A DNA stretch of 40,959 bases from Psychrobacter sp. Pi2-52 (GCF_904846705.1 NZ_CAJHBS010000026.1:1-40959), one strand, 5' to 3'. Counted from the first letter of the stretch, positions 1 through 7,999 are shown. Notes: generated by a model from the letters alone, not told the origin. Translations and numbers: made by a program.

Positions 1-21
1 AATGTCAGATTGAGTAGTCAT
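1..21 (-). CDS. 5' end of an unidentified CDS (partial)
   Basis: An ATG on the minus strand (complement of CAT at 19-21) is preceded at a good distance by CAGGAG (about 30-35), a strong ribosome binding site. Only seven codons lie in the window, reading MTTQSDI, so the product cannot be named. It points the same way as the three BLUF genes, but the roughly 90-base gap between them gives no proof of co-transcription. Confidence 0.5.
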
Positions 22-113
22 TGCTTATTCTCCTGTTAATGGATTATAAGCAGTTACACAGTTTTTAGGAAACTCCCGCGGCTTTTTTACGTTAATCAAA
101 ATATAGAATTTAT

Positions 114-593
114 TTAAGCTTTATTGAATTCGGTATCCTTAAAGATCGTTCTCAGGAAGCTTGTAATCTGAGTGCTTTTCATTAGATACGGATTAAAGTC
201 AGCACCTGCCGAGAAGCTTTTTAGGGTATATGCTTCGTCTTCTGCACTTGATGTTAAATATTTTATTAAAAACCCATCCCACCTACGTTCTTCTATTTCC
301 TCAATCTCACTGAGATGGGGTACTAGGTAAGAGTACTCACTGATCAATTTTACTAGTATTTCATTGATAAGAGGTCTTGGACCTTCAATATTTTGAATAA
401 AGTAATTGTCATTCACGACAAGCGCTGAGGTTACACCACTTTTTTCATTATTCCTTCGCCATTGCTCAAGCAGACGAGCCAATCCTATTCCATTATTACT
501 GTCACTATTTCTGCCGATATACGTTAGGCTTAGAGTGATATGCTCACCATATCTTTTTCTATCTTCTAAAGGTTGGCTGGTAGTAATATGCAT
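114..593 (-). CDS. BLUF-domain protein, copy 1 (flavin residues kept)
   Basis: This 159-residue protein is a stand-alone BLUF (blue light using FAD) domain with a short N-terminal lead and a C-terminal helix region. Key positions fit the family with exact spacing: Tyr25 (Tyr8 of PixD), Asn48-Asn49 (Asn31/Asn32), and Gln67 in YFIQNIEG (Gln50). The strand that normally carries Trp and Met reads RRWDGFLIKYL, so those places hold Phe108 and Ile110. No output domain is attached, so it probably signals through a partner protein, as other short BLUF proteins do. The ATG has an AAGG site about nine bases upstream. It is the last of three tandem paralogues on the same strand. All share a C-terminal YLMKS(T/S)QI motif of unknown role. 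Light sensing is inferred from the family. Confidence 0.85.
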   Translation of the reverse strand: MHITTSQPLEDRKRYGEHITLSLTYIGRNSDSNNGIGLARLLEQWRRNNEKSGVTSALVVNDNYFIQNIEGPRPLINEILVKLISEYSYLVPHLSEIEEIEERRWDGFLIKYLTSSAEDEAYTLKSFSAGADFNPYLMKSTQITSFLRTIFKDTEFNKA

Positions 594-631
594 AAGAAAC
601 CTTATTTATAAAAAATTATCTAAATCAAAAG

Positions 632-644
632 ACACTTTATAGAC
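632..644. promoter_or_regulatory. Degenerate half of the BLUF upstream repeat
   Basis: ACACTTTA at 632-639 lies 38 bases upstream of BLUF copy 1. That is the same place where copies 2 and 3 carry a 9-3-9 inverted repeat. Only one arm is recognisable here. Confidence 0.35.
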
Positions 645-700
645 GGCTTTTTTACGCCAATTAAAATAGATGACTCTTATGATATGTAAAGGCTACTCAT

Positions 701-1180
701 CTAAAACCTATCGGATTCAGCACCTTCAAATATCGCTGTTAGAAAATTTTCAATCTGAGTACTTTTCATTAGGTAAGGATTGAAATCAAACCCTGCTGAG
801 AAACTTTTTAAGGCATACTCCTCATCTTCGGCACTTTCCGTCAGGTGCTTGGTTACCAACCCATCCCACCGAAGCGCTTCTATTTCTTCCACCTTGACAA
901 CATTAGGAACAATCTTGAAATGCTCATCAATTATCTTCGCTAGAGCAGCGTTGACCGCCGGTCTTGAGCCTTGAATATTTTGAACAAAGTAACCGTCATT
1001 GATCACAAGCGCTGCAACCAACCCACTTTCCTCAAAGTATCTTCGCCACTGTTCAAGAGCACGAGTCAACTCTATACCTGTTTTCATTTCAATATTTTTA
1101 CCGATATACGTTAGGCTAATCAGCAGATGCTCGCCATGTCTTTTCCTATTTTCTGACGTTTGATTGGTCGTTATATACAT
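701..1180 (-). CDS. BLUF-like protein, copy 2 (flavin Asn pair lost)
   Basis: A paralogue of the neighbouring BLUF proteins, 159 residues from the chosen start. An ATG four codons further upstream (1192) is open, but it has no ribosome binding site, and the chosen start aligns with the ITT(S/N)Q start of the other two copies. Tyr25 and Gln67 (YFVQNIQG) are kept. The two asparagines that hold the flavin ring in BLUF domains are replaced by Tyr48-Phe49 (RRYFEESG). The Trp/Met positions are Leu108 and Thr110. The fold seems intact, but flavin binding or photocycling may be lost or altered. It could act as a dark-state partner of copy 1; that is a guess. It sits between copies 1 and 3, with its own inverted repeat upstream. 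Confidence 0.8.
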   Translation of the reverse strand: MYITTNQTSENRKRHGEHLLISLTYIGKNIEMKTGIELTRALEQWRRYFEESGLVAALVINDGYFVQNIQGSRPAVNAALAKIIDEHFKIVPNVVKVEEIEALRWDGLVTKHLTESAEDEEYALKSFSAGFDFNPYLMKSTQIENFLTAIFEGAESDRF

Positions 1181-1218
1181 AAGAAAATCCATTTATATAA
1201 TAGGTATATAAATTAATA

Positions 1219-1239
1219 TACACTTTATCATAAAGTATA
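1219..1239. promoter_or_regulatory. Inverted repeat upstream of BLUF copy 2 (putative operator)
   Basis: Arms TACACTTTA (1219-1227) and TAAAGTATA (1231-1239) are separated by TCA, with one mismatch between arms. The repeat lies 39 bases upstream of the start, the same distance as its counterpart at copy 3. This suggests a binding site for a dimeric regulator near the promoter. Confidence 0.5.
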
Positions 1240-1553
1240 ATCAATAAAACTCTTGGGAATTGATCAGCTTCTTATCATCCATACCTTAAAATAACATGAT
1301 AAAAACAGATATCACTAGGTCATTTTTAGTAGTTAAATCCTGCAAGAGTCAGGTATGAATAGTCACTTATGAACATTCACCAATATTCTGTCCAACTGCT
1401 AAGAAAACATCCTGTACCCATACTGCTAACTTGCTTTCAACAAAAAGCCACCTATACACAGGTATAGACGGCTTTTATATTTTAGCTAGGACAAGTGGAT
1501 ATTACCTATTCTAAGAGGTAAATGCTTAAAAACCAAATACCACTCATTTAAAA
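1240..1553. other. Gene-free stretch between BLUF copies 2 and 3
   Basis: No open frame with a plausible ribosome binding site is seen on either strand. Apart from the terminator hairpin at 1442-1476 the stretch is AT-rich and featureless to me. The promoter of copy 2 must lie in its left part. Confidence 0.5.
1442..1476 (-). terminator. Terminator downstream of BLUF copy 3
   Basis: The hairpin has an outer stem AAAAGCC/GGCTTTT, a 2x2 internal loop, and an inner stem CTATAC/GTATAG with loop ACAG. On the minus strand it ends in TTTTT. It lies about 80 bases past the stop of copy 3. A related sequence forms the terminator at 2391-2439. Confidence 0.65.
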
Positions 1554-2027
1554 TTAATTAGATTCAGCATCTTCAAAAACCGCTTTCAAGAAGCTTTCAA
1601 TCTGAGAGCTTTTCATTAGATAAGGATTGTAGTCGGAGCCTGCTGAGAAGTTCTTTAGAGCATGCTCTTCGTCTTCAACACTTGAGGTTAGATGCTTAAC
1701 TAAAAACCCACTCCATTGGCGCGATTCTATTTCCTCTATATTCACGATATTAGGGACAATAGTTGAATGCTCGTCAAGTATTTTTTCCAAGGCAGTATTG
1801 ATAGCAGGCCTTGTCCCTTGAAAACTTTGAACGAAATAACCTTCACTAATGACTAAAGCTGAAACGATATCGTTTTCTTCAAAATATCTGCGCCAGTACT
1901 CAAGTGCGCGAGTCAGCTCAATCCCAGAATCTAGATCGACATTTTTGGCGATATATGTCATATGGATAAGAATATGCTCGCCATGCCTTTTTCTATCTTC
2001 TGAAGGTTGGCTTGTCGTTATGTTCAT
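1554..2027 (-). CDS. BLUF-like protein, copy 3 (flavin Asn pair lost)
   Basis: The third paralogue, 157 residues. Tyr25 (MTYIAK) and Gln67 (YFVQSFQG) are present at the BLUF spacing, but positions 48-49 are Tyr-Phe (RRYFEEND) instead of Asn-Asn, as in copy 2. The Trp/Met positions are Phe108 and Val110. The C-terminal YLMKSSQIESFL motif is shared with the other copies. The about 20 bases upstream of its ATG, including the AAGG ribosome binding site, are nearly identical to those of copy 1, so coding and leader sequence were duplicated together. It is the first of the three in transcription order and carries the best inverted repeat. It is probably a divergent BLUF protein whose light response is uncertain. 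Confidence 0.8.
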   Translation of the reverse strand: MNITTSQPSEDRKRHGEHILIHMTYIAKNVDLDSGIELTRALEYWRRYFEENDIVSALVISEGYFVQSFQGTRPAINTALEKILDEHSTIVPNIVNIEEIESRQWSGFLVKHLTSSVEDEEHALKNFSAGSDYNPYLMKSSQIESFLKAVFEDAESN

Positions 2028-2066
2028 AAGAAACCTTATTTATAAAATAATTCATTCAAATCAAGG

Positions 2067-2087
2067 TATACTTTAAGATAAAGTATA
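2067..2087. promoter_or_regulatory. Perfect inverted repeat upstream of BLUF copy 3 (putative operator)
   Basis: Arms TATACTTTA (2067-2075) and TAAAGTATA (2079-2087) are perfect inverted repeats around AGA. The site is 40 bases upstream of the start codon, and the same site with one mismatch sits 39 bases upstream of copy 2. The arms contain TATACT, so the site may overlap a -10 element. Confidence 0.55.
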
Positions 2088-2390
2088 ATTAATAACGTTT
2101 TTTATCATTTGCTATGATTTTTTTAGATTTATAACATAGAAGTTTCAATGATATAGCATACCAATATCCATAGTAGTAAAATTATACTACAAAGTTGTCA
2201 CGTTCAGTATCTTGGCATTATTCCAATAGTTAACAAGCCTAATCTATATTCTCCTATAACCCTGCCTCAACGCACTTATATGACTAAGTCATGTTTACTT
2301 ATAGACTAAATATTATAAACATCAATCAGGGTCTGTCATGTCTATTAAGCTAGCCCGTTTATAGGTATATGAAACATAACCTACCCTCAA
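2088..2390. other. Gene-free stretch upstream of BLUF copy 3
   Basis: No credible gene is seen. A small perfect palindrome, ATGACT-A-AGTCAT, lies at 2280-2292, about 250 bases upstream of copy 3. The rest is AT-rich, without clear promoter hexamers. Confidence 0.4.
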
Positions 2391-2439
2391 TAAAAAGCCG
2401 TCTGTGCTATGTATACACAGTTTGGTATAGGCGGCTTTA
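2391..2439 (-). terminator. Terminator of the PEBP-like gene
   Basis: The outer stem is AAAGCCG/CGGCTTT (2394-2400 and 2432-2438), with an inner CTGTG/CACAG stem. On the minus strand it continues into TTTTTA. It lies about 40 bases past the stop of the gene ending at 2481. It shares the words TATACACAG and GGTATAG with the terminator at 1442-1476. Confidence 0.6.
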
Positions 2440-2480
2440 TTGCATACTAATTGTTGCATATTGATTGAATAGCTAACGTA

Positions 2481-2987
2481 TCAATACCGACCCATCTCGA
2501 CTGTTGTTTCAGCAAGTACCGAATCACTTTGCCATGCTTGTACATCTACCGTATACAGATGGTTTTTGCCGCCAGAGCAAGGCGGCTTATATGCACCGCC
2601 CGCCTCGCCTTTACGGTTACGGTATTCTGCGACCATCTCAATACCTACTGGTACTTCGTAAGTATGACCAAATACTCGTGGTACTTCTGCACTCGTAGCA
2701 CCCTCTGGTAGTGCGAACTCCACGATACCATGCCCACCATGCTGCATACGTTTGTTGCTTACATCGTTATAGACGAATACCAAGCTTTCCGCGCCTGCCG
2801 GAATGTTTGAAACAGTCATGCTAGGCGTGGCTGGACTTTTGCCATTATAATTTAGACATTGCTGACCTTCAGGTACTTTTTTGCCATCCCAAGCAGCATC
2901 ATTAAATTTAACATCCATTGCAAGAGCATTGGCAGATAAAGCCAAGATTGCCAAGGCTGTAACCGATTTTAAGGTAAAGAATTTCAT
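2481..2987 (-). CDS. Secreted PEBP-like (YbhB/YbcL-type) protein
   Basis: This is a 168-residue protein with a Sec signal peptide, MKFFTLKSVTALAILALSANALA, that is probably cut after ALA at about residue 23, giving a periplasmic product. The mature part fits the phosphatidylethanolamine-binding protein fold. It has an N-terminal strand with CLNYNGKSPATP, then IPAGAESLVFVYND in the place of the usual SLAL(I/V)xxDPD, and GAYKPPCSGGKNHLY in the place of the GPxPPxGxHRY block. The DPDAP and HRY motifs are only partly kept (ND, HLY), so ligand binding may differ. The start was chosen because AAAGGA lies six bases before this ATG; the longer open frame to 3014 adds nine residues without a better site. 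It stands alone between terminators. No specific role can be given. Confidence 0.65.
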   Translation of the reverse strand: MKFFTLKSVTALAILALSANALAMDVKFNDAAWDGKKVPEGQQCLNYNGKSPATPSMTVSNIPAGAESLVFVYNDVSNKRMQHGGHGIVEFALPEGATSAEVPRVFGHTYEVPVGIEMVAEYRNRKGEAGGAYKPPCSGGKNHLYTVDVQAWQSDSVLAETTVEMGRY

Positions 2988-3287
2988 ACTTATTCCTTTA
3001 GGTAGCTGATGCATTAATAACGAGAGTCCATCTTATTTGGTAGATTGTTTTTGATAATTGAATATAACTTTATAATACATAGACACGGTTAAGTTAATCA
3101 TATCGTTTAGCATTTTTGTTAATCCTCTGGACAAGCAATTAACAAACTTACAGACAATTATGCGGATACTGAATTAATAAGCATGCTTGCAGCATCGTAG
3201 GTTACTCGATAGGTATTTATCTGATTGGGTATGTTGTAGTAGTATCTGAATCATTGTATCTACACGATTAAAAATAATAGGATCATC

Positions 3288-4118
3288 ATGTTTATCGAAG
3301 ATAAAATTGCCAAAGAAAGTATGACTACTAAGATTTCGACCCCAAAAATCATTTTTTTTGACATCGATGATACCTTAAGCCGTAACGGCATCATCGCTGA
3401 ACACAATAAAGCGACGCTTGAGCAGCTTGCAGATACCGATATTAAACTAGTGATTTCGACTGGTCGTTCTAAAGCCATATTGCCTGAAGACATTATAACG
3501 TTGCTTGACGCAAATATATTGGACGCTATTATTTGTATGAATGGACAATATAGTTTTGATAAAAGCGGCCGAATCAGCCACTACCCGCTAACGGCTGAAC
3601 AGACAGATAAAATCGTACGCCTATGCCAGCAGAGTGATTTGATTCATAAGTTTGACTCTGCCACTCATATCGCTTGGTCAGGTGAAAATGAACGTTTACG
3701 CGAGTTCAATGCGGTCACGCCCAATTCGATCCTTGATCCTGAGTACTACAAGACAAATACCGTCTATCAATGCTCGGTATTTTTTAACAATCAGCAAGAA
3801 AAAATGCAGGATATCGACTTTGCCCAGTATGATTTAAAGCTGGTACATTGGCATCAGATTGGTGCCGATATATTGCCAGCAGAGGCATCAAAAGCTCGCG
3901 GTATCAAAGATGTATGCGAGTACTATGCGGTAGATGCAAGCGAGTGTATGGCATTTGGTGATGGTATGAATGACTTAGAAATGTTCGACTTGGTTGGATT
4001 TGCTGTGGCCATGGGAGATGCGCAGCCAGCTTTAATAGAACGCGCTGACTTTGTCACTGGGACGATTGAAGAGTATGGTATTCAAACCGTGCTTAATCAG
4101 TTAGCAATGAAGTCATAA
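3288..4118 (+). CDS. Cof-type HAD-superfamily phosphatase
   Basis: This 276-residue protein is a HAD hydrolase of the Cof/YbiV type (cap class IIB), a family that dephosphorylates sugar phosphates and related metabolites in the cytoplasm. All motifs are visible: DIDDT with nucleophile Asp25 and acid/base Asp27, motif II Ser57-Thr58 in VISTGRS, motif III Lys202 in ASKARGI, and motif IV GDGMND at 224-229. The cap domain occupies roughly residues 85-190. The start at 3288 has AGGA five bases upstream. A second ATG at 3321 would remove eleven residues and begin just before the core, so it remains possible. The substrate cannot be predicted. It is a single gene, closed by a terminator at 4171. Confidence 0.88.
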   Translation: MFIEDKIAKESMTTKISTPKIIFFDIDDTLSRNGIIAEHNKATLEQLADTDIKLVISTGRSKAILPEDIITLLDANILDAIICMNGQYSFDKSGRISHYPLTAEQTDKIVRLCQQSDLIHKFDSATHIAWSGENERLREFNAVTPNSILDPEYYKTNTVYQCSVFFNNQQEKMQDIDFAQYDLKLVHWHQIGADILPAEASKARGIKDVCEYYAVDASECMAFGDGMNDLEMFDLVGFAVAMGDAQPALIERADFVTGTIEEYGIQTVLNQLAMKS

Positions 4119-4170
4119 GACTGTCCAGGCACATAAAGCCATTAATGTTCATCTAATTAACGTTCATTTA

Positions 4171-4207
4171 AAAAAAGCCCTTACTAACCGATTAGTAAGG
4201 GCTTTTT
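4171..4207. terminator. Bidirectional terminator between HAD and SDR genes
   Basis: A perfect 16-bp stem, AAAAAGCCCTTACTAA and its complement, encloses loop CCGA. It is flanked by A and T runs, so it works in both directions for the two convergent genes. Confidence 0.9.
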
Positions 4208-4338
4208 GTTATGGGCTAATTTTATATAGACGTTTCAACTGAAAACTGTAGCGGTGATGATTCCAATACTTTGTCGAGTATTCATTTCATCCCTTCTACA
4301 AATCCAATAGAGCGTTGAGGCATCAGTTAAGGCCTCAA

Positions 4339-5166
4339 TTAAGGCATCGTCAAACCACCGTCAACAGCGATCGACTGTCCTGTGATAGCTGCACTCAAAT
4401 CAGATGCCATGAGCAATACTGAATTGGCAAAATCAGCTACCGAAGTCGCTTGGCGCAGCGGCGTTGTAGTCGCGATATAATCAAATACCTCTTCAGTGGT
4501 TAAGCTGCTTGCGTCGGTAGTTTTTAATAATCCACCTGCCAGCAAATTAACCCGAATACCATACTGTCCAAGCTCGCTTGCTAGGTTGCGAGTCAGTCCA
4601 ATCAACGCTGATTTAGCCGTGGTGTAATCATAATAGGTCACCACTGGGTTGTAGACAAGATTGGTTGAGATATTAATAATTTTACCTACTTGCTGCGCTT
4701 TCATTTGCGGAAGCACTGCTTGCACCGTATTGACTGCGCCTTTAACAATACCGTCCATTTGTTGTGAAAAATGCGACCACTTTACTGTTTCAATACTGGT
4801 GTACGCAGCGCTTGGATTGAACTGATAATTCGGCAAAGCATTATTGACCAGTATATCGATACGTCCATGACGAGTGATGACTTCAGCTGCCATTGCTTGC
4901 ACTTGCTCAAGATCGGTGACATCCGCCTGATAAGTAAATGCTTGACCGCCTATCGCGATGATGTCAGCCACTACCGCCTCAGCAGCCTGTTTACTATTGA
5001 GGTAGTTGACGCAAACGATAGCACCTGCTGCTGCCATTTGCTGTGCAATCTGTGCACCAAGCCCTCGACTGGCACCGGTGACTATGGCAACTTTATCTGT
5101 GAGCAATGCTGGTATAACTGAGTGGCTTTTATTCAAGGCGTTTTGAGTTGAGGTACTTTCGGTCAT
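4339..5166 (-). CDS. SDR-family oxidoreductase (FabG-like)
   Basis: This 275-residue protein is a classical short-chain dehydrogenase/reductase. The cofactor motif TGASRGLG lies at 30-37. The catalytic residues are Ser167, Tyr181 and Lys185 (YTTAK). The end, ITGQSIAVDGGLTMP, is typical of FabG-like enzymes. The usual NNAG is NNAL (108-111), and the usual NxVxPG is NLLAGG, so it is unlikely to be the fatty-acid-synthesis FabG itself. A roughly 22-residue N-terminal extension precedes the Rossmann fold. The ATG has AAGGA nine bases upstream. It stands alone, convergent with the HAD gene and divergent from potD. An NAD(P)H-dependent alcohol/ketone conversion is likely, with the substrate unknown. 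Confidence 0.85.
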   Translation of the reverse strand: MTESTSTQNALNKSHSVIPALLTDKVAIVTGASRGLGAQIAQQMAAAGAIVCVNYLNSKQAAEAVVADIIAIGGQAFTYQADVTDLEQVQAMAAEVITRHGRIDILVNNALPNYQFNPSAAYTSIETVKWSHFSQQMDGIVKGAVNTVQAVLPQMKAQQVGKIINISTNLVYNPVVTYYDYTTAKSALIGLTRNLASELGQYGIRVNLLAGGLLKTTDASSLTTEEVFDYIATTTPLRQATSVADFANSVLLMASDLSAAITGQSIAVDGGLTMP

Positions 5167-5540
5167 TGTGCTGTATCCTTTATTATTATGGTATGGTTAG
5201 TGTCTTAGAGCCAAAGGTTGATATCTGCTTAGATGATGTTCGTCATACTTCGGCCTGCGCCAATCATAGCATGGTTATATGCTATCTTTTTTCGATTCGA
5301 CGTTAGCAGCTCGCTAGCAATTCTACACAAAATTAGCTGTCATTCAGTTAGTTTTGCTACTCATCTCATTAGCCCAACTGGCTATTTTTATTAGTATTGT
5401 TAAGCATTGCCTTAATAATAACCCTTTAAATTGTATAAACTAATGACCATAATAGTTTTATTGGCCATGTCAGGCTTTTATCTTTTTGGCTTTTTATTGA
5501 ATTTTTCTGATTTGCATTATCTTTATTTAGGAGAGATATT
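5167..5540. promoter_or_regulatory. Divergent regulatory region, SDR gene / potD
   Basis: No gene is present. A perfect inverted repeat of ATAGCAT and ATGCTAT with a six-base spacer lies at 5266-5285, about 100 bases upstream of the SDR start. It could be an operator. For potD, TTTAAA and CATAAT 17 bases apart (around 5424-5452) form a weak candidate promoter. Confidence 0.4.
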
Positions 5541-6674
5541 TTGACCCATTTATCATCGTCCCATCCAACTACTCACACCTTGGCTAGTGTCAGTCGCATA
5601 GTGCCAAAAGCATTGTTAGCAGCGGCTGTAGGCTTGGTACTTGCCAGCTGCAGCAACTCTGACAATGCAGCAGATGGCAGTGCTGCGGCGAGCAATGAGA
5701 CGCTGAACCTTTACAACTGGTCAGAATACATGCCGCAAGAGATTTTAGATGGTTTTGAAGAAGAAACTGGCATCTCAGTTAATTACACCACATTTGACTC
5801 TAACGAAGCCATGTATGCCAAGCTCAAACTATTGGATGATTCGAGCCAGTATGACTTAGCGATTCCATCGACTTATTATGTTGAAAAGATGGCGAAAGAA
5901 GGGCTGTTGCAAGAGCTAGACAAATCTAAATTGAGCAATTTCAAAAACCTTGATACCTCATTTACCAATACCAAAGTTGATCCTGATAACAAATACTCTA
6001 TCCCTTATATGTGGGGCAGCACCGGTCTCGCCATTAACGGTGACAGTGTCGATCCGAAAACTGTCAATAGCTGGAATGACCTATGGGATCCTAAGTATAA
6101 AGGTCAGGTGATGCTGACTAATGACGTGCGTGAAGTATTTGGTATGGCACTGCTGACCCTTGGCTACTCAGGTAACAGTAGCAATCCTGATGAAATTGAA
6201 GCCGCTTACGATAAGCTCACCACGTTGATGCCAAACGTCAAAACTTTTAACTCTGATGCGACACGTATGCCATATATCGAAGGTGAGACTGCGCTTGGTA
6301 TGACATGGAATGGTGAGGCAGTCATGGCCAATGACGAAGGTTTGACTAGCTTGGTTTATAAGTATCCAACCGAAGGCGCTATCTTGTGGATGGACAATTT
6401 TGTCATTCCAAAAAATGCCAAGCAAGTTGATGCAGCACATAAATTTATTGATTATTTATTACGCCCTGAAAACGCCAAAATTGTTAGTGAAGAGATCGGC
6501 TATGCGTCACCAAATATAGCAGCACGTGAGCTGATGGATGAGAGTGTCCAAAACAATCCAACGATTTACCCTTCTAAAGAGGTATTGGCAAAAGCTGAGT
6601 TCCAAGAAGATGTAGGCGATGAGGCGTTGCAAGTGTATCAACAGTACTGGGATAAGCTAAAGACCGGTCGATAA
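5541..6674 (+). CDS. potD: Polyamine-binding lipoprotein, PotD type
   Basis: This 377-residue periplasmic binding protein is of the spermidine/putrescine family. It begins with a lipoprotein signal ending LVLASC, with Cys37 as the lipidated residue. The mature part opens with LNLYNWSEYMP and runs through YDLAIPSTYYV, YSIPYMWGSTG and EGAILWMDNFVIP, all closely PotD-like, as is the C-terminal YWDKLKTGR. The start codon is TTG, supported by AGGAGAG five bases upstream; no ATG start with a similar site exists before the signal peptide. The ABC transporter genes potABC are not adjacent, and the next gene is unrelated and convergent. The protein must therefore use a transporter encoded elsewhere, if any. 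Spermidine versus putrescine preference cannot be decided here. Confidence 0.9.
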   Translation: MTHLSSSHPTTHTLASVSRIVPKALLAAAVGLVLASCSNSDNAADGSAAASNETLNLYNWSEYMPQEILDGFEEETGISVNYTTFDSNEAMYAKLKLLDDSSQYDLAIPSTYYVEKMAKEGLLQELDKSKLSNFKNLDTSFTNTKVDPDNKYSIPYMWGSTGLAINGDSVDPKTVNSWNDLWDPKYKGQVMLTNDVREVFGMALLTLGYSGNSSNPDEIEAAYDKLTTLMPNVKTFNSDATRMPYIEGETALGMTWNGEAVMANDEGLTSLVYKYPTEGAILWMDNFVIPKNAKQVDAAHKFIDYLLRPENAKIVSEEIGYASPNIAARELMDESVQNNPTIYPSKEVLAKAEFQEDVGDEALQVYQQYWDKLKTGR

Positions 6675-6716
6675 TAGTTTTGATTTAGCATTTTAAAATA
6701 AAGTAGTCTTTGAAAA

Positions 6717-6753
6717 ATAAAAACGCTGATCTTAAATGGCCAGCGTTTTTTTT
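6717..6753. terminator. Bidirectional terminator after potD
   Basis: AAACGCTG and CAGCGTTT form a stem around a 12-base loop, followed by a T run on the plus strand and a T-rich run on the minus strand. It separates two convergent genes only about 80 bases apart. Confidence 0.85.
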
Positions 6754-6756
6754 GCG

Positions 6757-7968
6757 TTACAAATGTAAATCTGTCTCGCCGCCCTGCTCTTTCATACGGC
6801 GCTGCTCACGGCGCTGATAGCCTAGACCAGATGCAGCAAACCAATGCGGCTTCGATGTTTGTAGTAAATCACTCAGCTGCTGCAACTGAGTTTGTAAGGT
6901 TTGTGTCAACCAAAAATAGCCCTGCCACTCAAATGCTAGGTGCTGTACGCTTGGATACTCCGAGACAGCAATACGAGTAATGGGTCGAAATACTTCATCG
7001 CTTGGACTACGTAACACCGCTGCCATGTGCTGCATCGCTTGGGTAAGCTCATGCTGATAATGTACCAATAAAACATGATTTTCTTCATCAATCTCGATAT
7101 TTGCCAAGCGCGGTGCCGCACTTAACAGTAAATCAATCGTCCCGATAATATTACGGTGGGTACGTTGGATCGTCTCTAGCGTTTCTTTTTCGATTCCTGA
7201 CTCACTGGCTGTCGCCGCGATATGTGGTCGCACAGCCAGCAGACGTTTATTAATCTGCTGTAACGCTGTGACCAATGCCCTATCAACGGGTACTTCCTTA
7301 ACAGGAAAAGCCACTGGGTTTAACTTTTGAACAGAGTCGTCCACCACTCCATCCGTTGCATCAATATGATGACCTACGCCCGCGTAGAGACTACTACAAG
7401 CGTCAAGGTTACTACTCAATAAGAACCGCCACATCAACGTTGATTTGAGCGGCAAAATTAGCGTCACTGCTACCGAAACGCCTGTCCCCAGTAAGATATT
7501 TAGCGCGCGGTAGATACCATCTTGACCAATGCTATTATTGCCTAAATCAGAGACAATCATCAACATAGTGATGCCCGTTAGCAGCCCTGTATACCCAAGC
7601 TGTCTGACGGCTAAATAGCCAATGATGCCGCTGAGCAGACCAATGAGGGCATAGTCTACCCATAGCCATGCGCCTGCGTTCTGATTAAACCATAACACCC
7701 CAAGCGCAGTACCAATACCTAACAAAGTACCAATCACGCGCTCTTTCGCCTTAGTATAAATAGCACCTTGGTATTGCAATAACCCTAGAATAATGAATAC
7801 TGTAATGGTCGTCCATTCACCGTGCGGAAGATTGGTGATTTTATTGATCAATAAAGCCAATATCACAGCCGTGCCTAGGCGTGTGGCATGTAAAATATCT
7901 GCATGTTGGTAGCGAACATAGGGTTCGACAAATGGAGCAATAATACGCTGATAAAGGGTGGGTTTCAC
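6757..7968 (-). CDS. FUSC-family inner-membrane protein
   Basis: This 403-residue protein has an N-terminal membrane part (about residues 25-185), with some six hydrophobic segments such as LGTAVILALLINKI, TVFIILGLLQY and ALNILLGTGVSVAVTLILPL. A soluble helical part of about 200 residues follows. This layout is that of FUSC/YccS/aromatic-acid-exporter-like proteins. Family members have been linked to efflux of aromatic or other toxic acids, but the substrate here is unknown. The start is GTG and the upstream ribosome binding site is weak, so a slightly different start is possible. It is a single gene, closed by the shared terminator next to its stop, with an elaborate inverted repeat just upstream of its start. 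Confidence 0.75.
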   Translation of the reverse strand: MKPTLYQRIIAPFVEPYVRYQHADILHATRLGTAVILALLINKITNLPHGEWTTITVFIILGLLQYQGAIYTKAKERVIGTLLGIGTALGVLWFNQNAGAWLWVDYALIGLLSGIIGYLAVRQLGYTGLLTGITMLMIVSDLGNNSIGQDGIYRALNILLGTGVSVAVTLILPLKSTLMWRFLLSSNLDACSSLYAGVGHHIDATDGVVDDSVQKLNPVAFPVKEVPVDRALVTALQQINKRLLAVRPHIAATASESGIEKETLETIQRTHRNIIGTIDLLLSAAPRLANIEIDEENHVLLVHYQHELTQAMQHMAAVLRSPSDEVFRPITRIAVSEYPSVQHLAFEWQGYFWLTQTLQTQLQQLSDLLQTSKPHWFAASGLGYQRREQRRMKEQGGETDLHL

Positions 7969-7999
7969 GCAAGGCTACTCTTTTTGGGTGGAATATTTA

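Noticed and set aside
75..95. GCGGCTTTTTT after BLUF copy 1 as a terminator
   Set aside because: The T run is on the plus strand, opposite to the gene, and no stem of useful length can be formed; it resembles half of the terminators at 1442 and 2391.
1180..1192. Longer start for BLUF copy 2, four codons upstream
   Set aside because: No ribosome binding site before it, and the downstream ATG aligns with the starts of the other two copies and keeps the palindrome at the same distance.
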